NCBI GenBank assembly: GCA_938010765.1
Contig: CALLVX010000076.1
Span: 17,238 to 81,237 of the forward strand
Reading direction: 5' to 3'
Origin: an uncultured Flavobacteriaceae bacterium
GTDB lineage: Bacteria > Bacteroidota > Bacteroidia > Flavobacteriales > Flavobacteriaceae
Length of the DNA: 64,000 bases
The position numbers and the translations under genes were made by a program. The notes beneath the pieces were generated by a model, which saw nothing but the letters and a program-made list of their open reading frames with translations, was not told the origin of the DNA and did not search any database. Numbering within the stretch: position 1 is the first letter of the stretch; each line of letters starts with the position of its first letter. Positions 18,047-28,377 of this stretch are shown here, piece after piece.

Positions 18047-18814
18047 ATGTCCAAGTTACCGAAGGAAAATCAATTTTTAGATCTCTCCGATTATGGCCGA
18101 CCTATTGCCAAACTCATTGCCAAAAGTTTAAAAAACACCGCGTTTACCCCCATACATGTTACGGTAGGTTTTATAGTGGCAGGTTTGATGGCAATCGTTT
18201 GTCTCCTGTATCACTATTATTGGGCTACCGTATTTTTTTTGGTTTTAAAATCTATCTTAGATGCAGCCGACGGGGAATTGGCGCGTATTAAAAAAACACC
18301 AAGCCATACAGGGCGTTATCTTGATTCCGTATCTGATATTCTATTAAACCTTTTGATTCTAATTACCATTTGGTACGTTACCGATGGTTCTCTTATTTAT
18401 ACCATTATCGCCTTTTTTGGTATTCAGTTACAGGGCACTTTGTACAATTACTATTACGTTATCTTACGAAATCGACATAATGGGGATACTACCAGCCGGG
18501 TTTTCGAAGAAGGCGCACCTATTGCCATGAAAGGTGAAAAACAACGCAACGTTGATATTCTTTATGGTCTGTACAGTATTCTATATGGCGTTTTCGATAA
18601 GATTATTTACCGTTTGGACCGAAAAGCGGTGGAAAGCGAGAACTTACCCAATTGGTTAATGACCGCAGTATCTACATTCGGCCTTGGTTTCCAATTGTTA
18701 ATAATCGGTCTCATGCTCGTTTTCGGACTTCAAAATTTTATTGTGCCTTTCTTTATCGGTTACTCCCTGTGGATCTTTGTTTTTATTGCGCTTCGTAGGC
18801 TCGTCAACCAGTAA
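18047..18814 (+). CDS. CDP-alcohol phosphatidyltransferase family membrane protein
   Basis: A 255-residue integral membrane protein with the exact catalytic signature DxxDGxxAR-x8-GxxxDxxxD: D72, D75, G76, A79, R80, G89, D93 and D97. These aspartates bind the two metal ions and the CDP-linked donor. The enzyme transfers a phosphatidyl or related group to an alcohol acceptor. The acceptor (inositol, glycerol phosphate or another) cannot be told here. About six membrane helices are visible. A TACCTTTG matching the -7 consensus lies at 17966-17973, about 75 bases upstream, but no TTG lies at the right spacing. Confidence 0.85.
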   Translation: MSKLPKENQFLDLSDYGRPIAKLIAKSLKNTAFTPIHVTVGFIVAGLMAIVCLLYHYYWATVFFLVLKSILDAADGELARIKKTPSHTGRYLDSVSDILLNLLILITIWYVTDGSLIYTIIAFFGIQLQGTLYNYYYVILRNRHNGDTTSRVFEEGAPIAMKGEKQRNVDILYGLYSILYGVFDKIIYRLDRKAVESENLPNWLMTAVSTFGLGFQLLIIGLMLVFGLQNFIVPFFIGYSLWIFVFIALRRLVNQ

Positions 18815-18888
18815 TTTTTTTACATTAGACCGTCGGTATTCGGAGGTTGTTTGTTCTATCCCAGTGCATTGTGAAAAAAATTACCGTT

Positions 18889-20268
18889 ATGAGAAAAGTA
18901 CTTGTCATCCTAGTCCTTGCCATTTTTTCCGGCTGTGCGCAAACTGCAGAAAAGAATATAAGTAAAACGGCTCTTCTTATTTCCAACGTCAATATTGTTG
19001 ATGTACGTTCTGGTAGCATACATGAAAAACAACAGGTGGTAATCGACTCTGGAATCATCAAACGTATTTCGAAAACTGTTGCTACTCCTGAAGGTTACAG
19101 CACTGTCATTGACGGAAGCGAAAAATACCTCTCCCCTGGCCTTGCCGAAATGCATGCCCATATTCCACCTCCGACCACCGATTCGCTCCGCATCCAAGAA
19201 ACCTTGTTCTTATACCTTTCCAATGGTGTAACTACCATTCGAGGTATGTTAGGAGATCCGGCACATTTACTACTTCGAAAAAATGCGGCTGAAGGAGCTA
19301 TTTTGAGTCCACGAATTTTCACCTCGAGCCCTTCATTAAATGGTAATTCGGTAACCAGTAAAGAACAAGCAAAGGAAAAAGTGACGGAATACCAAAATGC
19401 AGGGTACGATTTTTTAAAAATACATCCCGGTATTCAAAGAGACGTATTCGATCAGGTCGTTCGTACGGCAAACGAAGTAGGAATCCCATTTGCAGGCCAT
19501 GTCCCCGTTGCTGTAGGTATTCGCCATGCTTTGAAGAGCAAGTATGCGTCTATTGACCACGTCGATGGGTTCTTGGAGGGTTTGGTTCCCGGGTCGGCGA
19601 ACGTTCTTGCTTCCGAAAACGGTTTTTTTGGATATAATTTTACCGCCCTGACCGATTTGGAAAAAGTGGACGAGCTGGTGGCAATGGCCAAAGCCAATAA
19701 AGTGTGCATCGTTGCTACCCAAAGCTTGTTCGAACGCTGGTTTGCCCCGGTATCTGCCGATGACTTATTGAAACAACCAGAAATGACATACATGCCCGCT
19801 TCGACCTTGGCCAATTGGAAAGAAAGAAAAAATGCGTCAACGGAAGAAAGTACGCGCTTTACCGAAAAGAAATGGAACAACTTCACCCATATTCGCAGAA
19901 CACTGATCAAAGCCCTTCAGGAAAATGGCCATGGTATGTTATTGGGATCCGATGCACCGCAACTTTTCAATGTACCCGGGTTTTCGATTCATCATGAAAT
20001 AGACGGAATGGAAGCTGCTGGCCTTACTCCTTTACAAATACTGCAATCGGGCACTTTGAACCCGGCTAGGTACTTTGGAATGGAAGCCGAATTCGGTTCG
20101 GTAGCGGAAGGACTTGCGGCCGACCTCCTGCTATTGGAGAGCAATCCCTTGGAAGATCTGGATGCCTTGAAGCAACTAAGCGGAGTGATGGTGAAAGGGA
20201 AATGGCTTAGCAAGGAAACCATCGATGGAAAACTTAAAGAAATTGCTAAAAACGCCGCCAAAAACTAG
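18889..20268 (+). CDS. Lipoprotein amidohydrolase
   Basis: A 459-residue protein with a lipoprotein signal (cysteine in IFSGCAQ), then the composite amidohydrolase fold: SPGLAEMHAH with the HxH metal site at 89 and 91, histidines in AGHVPVA and SIDHVDG, and the catalytic aspartate D355 in LLGSDAP. The C-terminus ends with the usual AADLLLLESNPLEDL strand. The ATG at 18889 is chosen over one 42 bases upstream because it places the lipobox correctly. Its stop is directly followed by the start of a broken related gene, so the pair is probably a former tandem. Confidence 0.85.
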   Translation: MRKVLVILVLAIFSGCAQTAEKNISKTALLISNVNIVDVRSGSIHEKQQVVIDSGIIKRISKTVATPEGYSTVIDGSEKYLSPGLAEMHAHIPPPTTDSLRIQETLFLYLSNGVTTIRGMLGDPAHLLLRKNAAEGAILSPRIFTSSPSLNGNSVTSKEQAKEKVTEYQNAGYDFLKIHPGIQRDVFDQVVRTANEVGIPFAGHVPVAVGIRHALKSKYASIDHVDGFLEGLVPGSANVLASENGFFGYNFTALTDLEKVDELVAMAKANKVCIVATQSLFERWFAPVSADDLLKQPEMTYMPASTLANWKERKNASTEESTRFTEKKWNNFTHIRRTLIKALQENGHGMLLGSDAPQLFNVPGFSIHHEIDGMEAAGLTPLQILQSGTLNPARYFGMEAEFGSVAEGLAADLLLLESNPLEDLDALKQLSGVMVKGKWLSKETIDGKLKEIAKNAAKN

Positions 20269-21531
20269 ATGATAAAATTACTTTTTTTCTTAGCCACCAG
20301 CCTACTATACCTAAACACATATCCTCAGGTACTCTTAAAACCGAACAGGTTTTTGATGGTATGGAATTACATAATGGTCGGGTCGTTCTGGTCGAAGGTA
20401 CACGCATTACCTATGTTGGTAGCGAAACCGATTTGAAGATTCAAAAAGATGTACAACAAATAGATTTAAAGGGCATTCCTATTTTGTTGTTGCACCCATA
20501 CAACGAAACTAGTTGGAATGATCAAGTATTGAAGGAATCCGGGGTAGAAAGGGCGATTGGAGGTACCGTACATGCTAAAAATTCCTTATTGGCAGGTGTT
20601 ACTACCATGCGTGATCTAGGCGCCGTAGGGGCGGGGTATACCGATGTATATCTAAAAAAGACCATCGAAGAAGGCATTGTACTCGGGCCTCGACTGTTGG
20701 TAGGCAGGTCGGGCCATCGTGACTACGGGGGCCTATGGCCCATGATGGGGTCGATGTTCCTGTAGGAGCAGAACCAGTAAGTGAGGTCGATGAGGCGATA
20801 AGAGCCGTACGACGACAATTGGGTAATGGGGCCGACTTTATAGGATTACCGTTGGGGAGAACCTTCACATGCAACTTTTCTACAAGAAGAAATCGACGCC
20901 ATGGTTGCGGCAGCGACCAGCGCAGGGCGCTATGTAGTGGCCCATGCGGGAACTCCGGAAAGTATGAAACGTGCTATTGCAGGAGGAATAGAAACAATTG
21001 AGCACGGAGATGGTGGCACCGCCGAAATATTCAGTTAGATGAAAGAAACAAGGTGGCATTATGCGTAACGCTCGTGGCCGGGAATGCTATTTCCCAATAC
21101 CGTAGTTGGCAAAAGGCACCGACCCCGAACCGGTACGAATTACAAATAAGAAAAAATCGTTCAAACTTGCCCTTCAATCTGACGTGAAAATTGTCTTTGG
21201 CCGAGATGTGGACGTTTTTACCCATGGAGAAAACTACCGTGAAATGGAGTTGATGATCAACTATGGAATGAAGTCCTTGGGTGTGCTAAAATCGGCTACT
21301 TCTGGCAATGCCGAAATCTTTCATTTAAATGATTTGGGAAACCTATTAAAAGGTTTTACAGCTGATATCATTGCTGTGGAAGGTGACCCAACAAAAGCTC
21401 CTATTGAACAAATGCGTGAGGTTACGTTTGTAAGGAAAGACGGAAAAGTGGTGAAGAATATCTATTGCCCCTTGCTATTCAAAATGCTAGAAAGAGTACA
21501 TGAAACACCTATAAAAGTGAGCCTTAAATAG
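20269..21531 (+). pseudogene. Decayed amidohydrolase gene with several frameshifts
   Basis: The ATG at 20269 opens a signal-peptide-like frame (MIKLLFFLATSLLYL) that runs out of frame near 20325. Recognisable amidohydrolase pieces then appear in changing frames: 20331-20740 (VFDGMELHNGRVV), about 20735-20860 (VDVPVGAEPVSEVDEAIRAV), and about 20864-21038 with the metal-site segment YVVAHAGTPESMKRAIAGG. The last part, about 21110-21531, ends with GFTADIIAVEGDP. The aspartate loop reads GRDVD rather than GSDAG. At least four frame disruptions and a deletion of roughly 80-100 codons before 21110 make it non-functional. Confidence 0.85.
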
Positions 21532-21577
21532 ATGAAAGCTCCAGTGACCTGCGTACATTCGGCTTCTGTTTGGATAC

Positions 21578-24500
21578 TTAATCTAAACCATTCATAAGCT
21601 CCAAAATAGATCTTTCTAATTGCTCATCACGCCCTTTGTCTATAATTCCCGGCATGTTTTTTATTTCAATTTCGGGATCTGTCTCGTTGTTTTCCATCCA
21701 CTCCCCTGCTTTGTTCTTGGCACTTACGGGGACCACACCCCAAACACCGCCGTTCGGAAGCTGTTCCCATCCTGCAAAGCTGCAGGTTCCCGGTACCGGC
21801 ATACCCACCGTTTTTCCGATTTTCAGATCAACATAGCCGCTGGCAAAACAGGAGCCATCGCTGTACATAGATTCGTTGAACATGGCCAAGGTAGGTTTTG
21901 TCCACCTTGAAGTAGGTTCACCCCCTACTACTTTCGCCTCAGTTTCATAGGACAAGAAAGGCACACCCGTAAAGAACATGGCCAAATCGGCTACCAAATC
22001 CCCTCCTTTGTTAAAACGTGTATCAACAATAACGGCTTTTTTGTCCGAGAATTTGCCCATCATTCTTTCATAGATAGAACGGTATGGACCATCGCTCATA
22101 CCCGGAATATGCACATATCCGAGTACGCCCTTGCTTTTTTCTGCAACTTCTTTTTCGTTTTTTCGCACCCAACGCCTGTATAGCAAACCGTTTTCTTCAC
22201 GGATCGTAATAGGTTTTACGGTCAACTGTTTTTTACCACCGTTGGTCCCTACCACATCTAACAATGTAAAATTACCCGCTTTCCGATTTAAGTAACTGGC
22301 AACATCGCGGTCAGGCGTAATTGTTTCGCCATCGATTTTCTCAATAATGGTTCCAGGCTTTAGCTTAAAAGTGGCCTTGTCCAATGGGCCTCCCTTAATG
22401 ACCTCGGCGACCTTAATACCATTCCCCTGATGTGAGTAATCCATAAAAATTCCGATAGAGGCGGTAGCATCTCCATTGGGCATACTGCTGTTAAAACGTA
22501 CTCCAGCATGCGAGACATTAAGTTCACCCAAAAGTTCGGAAGTCATTTCTGCAAACTCGAACGAGTTACCGATATGTGGTAAATATTTTTCGTAGGAAGT
22601 GCGCATGGCTTTCCAATCGATTCCATGAAAATTGGAGTGATAAAAAATTGCATTGGTCCGCAACCAGATATGATCAAACATATACTTTCGTTCCGCATCT
22701 GTATCGAGCATCATTTCAGACTTGATCGCTACCGGTTTTGTTTTTGAACCTGCCAAATCTACCTTGGCAATTTTTCCATCACTTAGTAAGAACAGGTTTT
22801 CCTGCTCTGAATCCCACTGCAAGCTACCGGTTCGAGCCCCTAATGAGATGAGCATTTTTGTGTTTTTTGTACGTAGCTCCGTTTCCCAAAGATTTAAATC
22901 TTTTTCAAATCGCGCTAAATAATATAGTTTTTCCCCATCTTTTGACAGGACAGCATCGCTTAATCTGGAGGAATGAATCGTCAATCTACTTCTTCGTAGT
23001 TCCAAATCCTCCCAGTCGAATTTTAATGGTGTCATTTTTTTCTTCTGCTTATCTTCCTTGTCATCTTTCCTCTTTCCTTTTTTAGCGTCTTTCCCATCTT
23101 CTTTTTTATCATCGTCTTCCTTCTTATCACCCTCTTCGATCAACTTCATCAAGTCGTATTCTTCTTTCGATAAATTGAACTTATCCCAGCTATCTTGAGT
23201 AAAAAACATGCTATACGCGTCGAACTCGCTACTTCCGCTGGTAGCATAACTTTTTAAACCATCTCTATTTGCAAACCACAAAAGCTGCTTGCCCCCGTTC
23301 ACCCACTTGGGTGCTACATCGTAATATCCGCTTTGGGTGAGGTTCGTTCGTTTGGAGCCATCGGCTGCTAAAAGCAGAATTTCACTATTACTTAAAGTAG
23401 CTCCCCAATCTACCAGTAACCACTTACTATCCGGACTCCATTTAAAGTACTTATCCCCGTCAGAGAAATGGTATAAATCATCGGGCGTTAAAAGAGTGAT
23501 AGTCTTTTTGGTTTTTAAGTCCATCACTTTTAAGGTTCTGCGTCCTTCAATAAAGGCTATAGATTTCCCGTCTGGCGAAAATTCCGGTAAATAATTATCC
23601 AGCGTATTACTAATTAGCGGTTCTTCTTTGAACAAAGTGGCCGCAAAGAAAAAAGGTTCTTCCTTACGAACTTTTTGCGTTTTATAAATGCCCCATTTGC
23701 CATTGCGTTCGCTTGCGTACGCCACCGCTTTTCCATCATGGGTGAATTTAACAAAACGCTCTTGTTCAGGAGTATTGGTTAGCCTTTTGGTCAATGAGCC
23801 CTTGACCGAGGTAACAAATACTTCTCCCCGTGAAATAAAGGCAATTTGTTTTCCGTCGGGAGAAATATCCATTTCTTGTACCCCTCCGTTTACAGATACG
23901 AATTTATCGGTATTACTAGTAGCTTGTGTTCGAATGTTCATAATCACTTTCTTCGGATCTTCCCCCTCTTTGAATGTATACAATTCCCCATCATAGCTAA
24001 AGGCCATTGTACCATTTCCGATACTCAAAGAACGCATAGGGTGTATTTTAAAGCTAGTCAGCTGTTGGTTGCTCGCGGAATTTCCCAATACTAACTTGTG
24101 AATATTGAAAGTGCCACTTTCCTCGCTCAGATAGTAAATCGATCGCTGGTCTTTTGCAAATACCGGTGTCCGATCTTCCCCTGCGAAAGAGCTGATTTTT
24201 TTATGGGTGTCATTTTGCACATCATAGCTCCATAGATCTCGTGTAATTGCAGATACATGGTGTTTTCTAAATTCGTCTTCATACCCTTTTAAATCGTGAT
24301 AAATCATTGTACTGCCATCCTCGCTTATTTGAACATCTTCGGCTGGCACTGTCAATACCTGCCCTACTCGACCACCATTTATTGGTACACTATAAAGTTC
24401 TGGTTGTCCGCCCGTAGGGTACTGACGATGCAACACATCATCTTGCCTGGCCGCACCGAATAAAATCGATGTATTATCTGCTGAAAAAGAATAGGGCCTT

Positions 24501-24829
24501 TCATTGGCACTGTGAAAGGTAAGCCGTGTAGCGGGGCCTCCCTTGGCATCCATCGTGTACACATCAAAGTTTCCGTAGCGATTAGACGCGAAAGCCAGCC
24601 ACTTCCCATCCTTACTCCACACCACTTGTTTGTCATGTGCTTCGTGAAAGGTTAACTGAGTGGCATCCCCACCGAGGGTAGTAACACTGTATAAATTTCC
24701 TTTGTAGGTAAATGCGATGGTCGTTCCATCGGGCGATATTGCCGGATAACGCACCCATTGCGGACTTATTTGAGCATAGCTAAAAAATGAAAAAAGTACG
24801 GTAATCAGAAAAAACGGCTTGGTAGTCAT
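21578..24829 (-). CDS. Tricorn-like S41 family peptidase
   Basis: A 1083-residue exported protein with a signal peptide ending near SYAQ. Order: two TolB-like propellers (about 25-540, many SPDGK blades), a charged linker rich in Lys, Asp and Glu (about 565-600), a C1 helical domain, a PDZ domain (about 760-850, KLKPGTIIEKIDG) and the S41 catalytic core. The core has VDTRFNKGGDL and YSDGS around 989-993, matching the tricorn serine region (S990). Such proteins cut peptides delivered through the propeller channels. It converges with the decayed amidohydrolase gene, with 47 bases between the stops. Confidence 0.87.
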   Translation of the reverse strand: MTTKPFFLITVLFSFFSYAQISPQWVRYPAISPDGTTIAFTYKGNLYSVTTLGGDATQLTFHEAHDKQVVWSKDGKWLAFASNRYGNFDVYTMDAKGGPATRLTFHSANERPYSFSADNTSILFGAARQDDVLHRQYPTGGQPELYSVPINGGRVGQVLTVPAEDVQISEDGSTMIYHDLKGYEDEFRKHHVSAITRDLWSYDVQNDTHKKISSFAGEDRTPVFAKDQRSIYYLSEESGTFNIHKLVLGNSASNQQLTSFKIHPMRSLSIGNGTMAFSYDGELYTFKEGEDPKKVIMNIRTQATSNTDKFVSVNGGVQEMDISPDGKQIAFISRGEVFVTSVKGSLTKRLTNTPEQERFVKFTHDGKAVAYASERNGKWGIYKTQKVRKEEPFFFAATLFKEEPLISNTLDNYLPEFSPDGKSIAFIEGRRTLKVMDLKTKKTITLLTPDDLYHFSDGDKYFKWSPDSKWLLVDWGATLSNSEILLLAADGSKRTNLTQSGYYDVAPKWVNGGKQLLWFANRDGLKSYATSGSSEFDAYSMFFTQDSWDKFNLSKEEYDLMKLIEEGDKKEDDDKKEDGKDAKKGKRKDDKEDKQKKKMTPLKFDWEDLELRRSRLTIHSSRLSDAVLSKDGEKLYYLARFEKDLNLWETELRTKNTKMLISLGARTGSLQWDSEQENLFLLSDGKIAKVDLAGSKTKPVAIKSEMMLDTDAERKYMFDHIWLRTNAIFYHSNFHGIDWKAMRTSYEKYLPHIGNSFEFAEMTSELLGELNVSHAGVRFNSSMPNGDATASIGIFMDYSHQGNGIKVAEVIKGGPLDKATFKLKPGTIIEKIDGETITPDRDVASYLNRKAGNFTLLDVVGTNGGKKQLTVKPITIREENGLLYRRWVRKNEKEVAEKSKGVLGYVHIPGMSDGPYRSIYERMMGKFSDKKAVIVDTRFNKGGDLVADLAMFFTGVPFLSYETEAKVVGGEPTSRWTKPTLAMFNESMYSDGSCFASGYVDLKIGKTVGMPVPGTCSFAGWEQLPNGGVWGVVPVSAKNKAGEWMENNETDPEIEIKNMPGIIDKGRDEQLERSILELMNGLD

Positions 24830-25075
24830 ACGGCTAGGTACAGATTAATAGTGCCGTGAAAGATAGGGAAAGAGACAAAATAAGTAGGGCGTTTTTAGAT
24901 TTATTTAAGAGTGTTTATTTATCTTAACAAGCCTTAAACTCAAAGGCTAATCATACTCGGAAAACTTGATCTAAGAGAATGTTTTCAAAATTATAAAACA
25001 GAGTAGTCAGATATCGTTTAATATAGTATTTATATAAGATCTTCAGAATTTTAACTATACACAAGTAAACTTATT

Positions 25076-26323
25076 ATGCTTATAAAGAATAAAATTCTAT
25101 TCCGCTTTTTCTTTCTTCTATCTTGTTTATTGGTTTTCCCTTTTCCTTTTAATCTAAGCGAGAAATTTACCTGGCCGGATGAGGTTATGCAATCGATTTA
25201 TCATAAACTTATTCCGTGGATTGGTAAAAACATACTATCTCTCGAAAATGACATCACCAATTTTACTGGAGGAAGTGGAGACACTACCTACGATTATGTA
25301 TTACTGCTCTTTTTTGTAATCATCTCGGCATTGGCTACTCTCATTTGGAGTATTTTAGAAAAAAACAAAGTTGAATATCAAAATCTAAACTACATTTTCG
25401 AAATTGTACTGAGCTATTTTTTAGGTGCTGTTATGATTAGTTACGGGCTCTACAAAGTAGTCCCATTACAGTTTTCCGAACCTTCATTCTTTAGACTTCT
25501 TCAACCTTATGGTTCATCTAGCCCAATGGGATTAGCTTGGACTTTTCTAGGGGCGTCCAAAGGCTATGTTATATTTAGCGGCTTGGCCGAGACCATAGGG
25601 GGCATTCTTTTATTTCATAAAAAAACAAGATTACTGGGAAGCTTAATATTAGTACCGGTAATTGTAAACGTTGTTGCTATTAACTTCTTTTACGATGTTC
25701 CCGTAAAACTATTTTCTTCTCAATTGTTAGTGTTTGCAATTCTTTTAATTCTTCCAGATTTTAAACGTCTTAAAAATGTTATTCTTAATACAAACGGGAC
25801 GGTTACAACTAAATACCATTCACTTTTTGAAAGAAGTAAATGGAAGATTACGATCAAATGGTTATTCTTCGCATATGTACTGTTAAGCTGTGTTTATGAC
25901 GTTTATAATACAAATAAACTATACGGCCCAGATTCTCCAAAGCCACCACTATATGGGCTTTATGAAATTTCCAATTTTGTTATAAATAAAGACACAATTC
26001 CTCCTCATCATAAAGATACTGTTGGTTGGCGGTATCTTACAATAGAGCGGTTAGAGTCTATTCAAATTCATCGGAATGACATGAAGCGAAGAGGCTACAA
26101 GTCAAAGATTGACACGGTACATAACAAAATTATGATGGAGAGTTTTAGAGATTCTACCAAAAAGTCTATTTTAAACTATTTAAAAACAGATTCAACTTTG
26201 ACTATTTCCGGGTTTTTAGAAAAAGATACCATTTACTTTGAGACAAAAAGGGTAGAGAAAAAGGATTTCCTGCTAATGAATCGCGGGTTTCATTGGATAA
26301 ACGAAAGGCCGTTTAATAGATAA
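25076..26323 (+). CDS. DoxX-like membrane protein with C-terminal soluble tail
   Basis: A 415-residue protein. Residues about 1-260 hold six to seven hydrophobic helices. The middle part (YGLYKVVPLQF ... GLAETIGGILLF ... LLGSLILVPVIVNVVAINF) fits the DoxX/SURF4-like fold. Residues about 290-415 are hydrophilic and look like a separate domain outside the membrane, without a recognised family. Its base composition is more AT-rich than that of neighbouring genes. It is flanked by about 245 bases upstream without a gene and by a methyltransferase gene downstream. Function unknown; DoxX-like proteins are often linked to redox stress. Confidence 0.6.
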   Translation: MLIKNKILFRFFFLLSCLLVFPFPFNLSEKFTWPDEVMQSIYHKLIPWIGKNILSLENDITNFTGGSGDTTYDYVLLLFFVIISALATLIWSILEKNKVEYQNLNYIFEIVLSYFLGAVMISYGLYKVVPLQFSEPSFFRLLQPYGSSSPMGLAWTFLGASKGYVIFSGLAETIGGILLFHKKTRLLGSLILVPVIVNVVAINFFYDVPVKLFSSQLLVFAILLILPDFKRLKNVILNTNGTVTTKYHSLFERSKWKITIKWLFFAYVLLSCVYDVYNTNKLYGPDSPKPPLYGLYEISNFVINKDTIPPHHKDTVGWRYLTIERLESIQIHRNDMKRRGYKSKIDTVHNKIMMESFRDSTKKSILNYLKTDSTLTISGFLEKDTIYFETKRVEKKDFLLMNRGFHWINERPFNR

Positions 26324-26374
26324 TAAAGGCTTTTATTGATTATTTAGGCACTGATCAATAGAAAAATGTACCAC

Positions 26375-26971
26375 ATGAAAAACAAAAATGAAACCTACTG
26401 GAGCCAACGCTATTTGCAAGAACGCACCGGTTGGGATATTGGATACCCCTCAACTCCCCTGAAAGGATACATTGATCAATTAGAAGATAAAACACGCGTT
26501 ATTTTGATTCCTGGCGCCGGCAACGCTTACGAGGCCGAGTATCTATGGGGAAAGGGTTTTAAGAACATTTACGTGATGGATATCTCGGAAATTCCGTTAC
26601 TGAAATTCAAAAATCGAAATCCGGATTTTCCCGAAGCGCAATTGCTTTTCACTGATTTTTTTAAATATTCGGGGCAGTTTGACCTGATTTTAGAGCAGAC
26701 CTTTTTCTGCTCCTTTGTACCCACCACTCAAAATAGAAGTGCCTATGCCAGGCAGATGGCAAACCTTTTAAAACCCAAAGGCAAACTCGTTGGCGTCTGG
26801 TTCGATATTCCTTTGACAAGTGATATGGAAAAACGCCCGTTCGGGGGTACCAAGGAACTTTATCTGAACTATCTAGAACCACACCTGGTACCTGTCACCT
26901 TTGAAAGGTGTTACAACAGCATAGCCCCTCGGCAAGGAAATGAATTGTTTGGGATTTTCACAAAAAAATAA
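26375..26971 (+). CDS. Thiopurine S-methyltransferase-like SAM-dependent methyltransferase
   Basis: A 198-residue class I methyltransferase. The N-terminal YWSQRYLQERTGWDIGYPS is a TPMT-family signature. The SAM site ILIPGAGNAYEAEYL is motif I, followed by NIYVMDIS (acidic end of strand 2) and QFDLILEQTFFCS (motif IV). In bacteria these enzymes methylate thiols or metalloids such as tellurite or selenium compounds; the substrate here is unknown. Two in-frame ATGs are possible (26366 and 26375); the second gives the family's usual short N-terminus. A hairpin terminator overlaps the stop. Confidence 0.82.
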   Translation: MKNKNETYWSQRYLQERTGWDIGYPSTPLKGYIDQLEDKTRVILIPGAGNAYEAEYLWGKGFKNIYVMDISEIPLLKFKNRNPDFPEAQLLFTDFFKYSGQFDLILEQTFFCSFVPTTQNRSAYARQMANLLKPKGKLVGVWFDIPLTSDMEKRPFGGTKELYLNYLEPHLVPVTFERCYNSIAPRQGNELFGIFTKK

Positions 26972-26998
26972 AGCCCCGACCTATACGGTCAGGGCTTT
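26970..26998. terminator. Bidirectional terminator between convergent genes
   Basis: AAAGCCC (26970-26976) pairs with GGGCTTT (26992-26998), with an inner GACC/GGTC stem, one C-A mismatch and a five-base loop. A and T flanks on both sides let it serve the methyltransferase gene and the convergent astacin gene. Confidence 0.8.
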
Positions 26999-27018
26999 CC
27001 AATTTCAAAGCGTTGTTC

Positions 27019-28062
27019 TTAGTTACAAAACTTAATGAATGTCCACCGTGTAAAATCGCGCTCAAAAAGGTTGCCACGATAGGTAACCCTATCACCCACA
27101 CTATACCTAGTGTTTCTAGACCATTCTTCTACACCGTCACAGGCGTTGCCATTCCCAGGGTCGCCACCACCGTCTCCAGGATACGCCTGGTTAGTTCCGG
27201 CAATATCTAAAGCAGAGATGCGTGCCCGTCGCGGGGGAAGCAAATTCCCATTGATATCGGTAATCGTAGGTTGTCCGTTTTTGCTAAACGTAAAACTACC
27301 GTACATCATGGTCGAATTAATATCGAATTGCCCGGTAAGAAAGGTCGCCGAGTTACTCTTAAAAAATTGATCCACGGCATTGTCCTGTACATTGTCAAAA
27401 TTGATAATAATAAAGTTATCCCTATCGGATCGGTTTTGCTCGTGAAGATACCCTAAGGTATGTCCTAACTCATGTATGATCACCACTGCGGTCGCACGGG
27501 TGCCCAATCGAATAAAACCACGTGAGCCGTTCATACCCAAGGTAGCAACTCCTGAGTTGCTATTGGACCCCGAGCTCGAAATGGTTACATAGTTAGATTC
27601 ATTGGTACGTTCTACAAAACGTACATTTGTCTTGCTCGTCCATTCAACCATAGATCGTTGCAATTCAGATCTTACGGTACCGCTTAGGCCACTAATCCGA
27701 TACACTACGGTATTGTTGGTCCATTTACGAACCCCACCGCCCAAGGCAAGGGCAGTCTGGTCGGCATCTGGAACCGGATTTGGGTCATACGAAGAAGCAG
27801 TGTCAGCTAATTGGTCCTCAAAAAGTCGCGCGTCAGTTCCGGCGAGACTGTAGGTACCATCCGCTTCCTTTCTTACCTTTACTTTTTCACCAAGAAAATA
27901 CTTGCTTACAAATTTGTTTTCCTGATCTTCGACCGAGACAACGTCTTCGGTTATCGTTTCTTCCTTTTCACAGGACGTAAATGTTAGGCCAATAGCCAAA
28001 ACACCTAGCAGGAAGAGTTTCCTAGCATTTTGTCGCTTCAATTTTTCATTTTTAGTATTCAT
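27019..28062 (-). CDS. Astacin-like (M12A) zinc metalloprotease lipoprotein
   Basis: A 347-residue lipoprotein (cysteine in LTFTSCEKEE). The zinc site is the full astacin signature HELGHTLGYLHE at 197-208 (ligands H197, H201, H207, base E198). The Met-turn MMYGSF follows about 50 residues later. A propeptide-like region lies at about 30-120. The C-terminal 40 residues (WSRNTRYSVGDRVTYRG) resemble the small carbohydrate-binding modules found in chitinases. The frame extends eight codons upstream, but the ATG at 28062 gives the better signal peptide. It probably digests extracellular protein on the cell surface. Confidence 0.88.
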   Translation of the reverse strand: MNTKNEKLKRQNARKLFLLGVLAIGLTFTSCEKEETITEDVVSVEDQENKFVSKYFLGEKVKVRKEADGTYSLAGTDARLFEDQLADTASSYDPNPVPDADQTALALGGGVRKWTNNTVVYRISGLSGTVRSELQRSMVEWTSKTNVRFVERTNESNYVTISSSGSNSNSGVATLGMNGSRGFIRLGTRATAVVIIHELGHTLGYLHEQNRSDRDNFIIINFDNVQDNAVDQFFKSNSATFLTGQFDINSTMMYGSFTFSKNGQPTITDINGNLLPPRRARISALDIAGTNQAYPGDGGGDPGNGNACDGVEEWSRNTRYSVGDRVTYRGNLFERDFTRWTFIKFCN

Positions 28063-28377
28063 GTTAAAAAATTTTGGGGTTAACAATGAAATGAAATTAG
28101 GTAATTGGATATGGGAAAAAAGTTAAAATTTTATATTTTCGACGTATGGTAAGGGAATCTTAAAATCCATTTTCAAAAGAAAATACACTCTTCAAAAAAC
28201 AAAACCCTATTTTTCCTTAACAAGCCTTTAAGAAATGCCGCTAAAGTTTTTGGTATATTTAGCTTGACTAATTAAATAAGTGAAAAGGCCAAGATAATAT
28301 GAGGAAAATACCCTAGTGATAGCGTAATTTTCTATTGTATTGGTTACGGTTATTTTCCAACCCAAAAACGAACTGAC

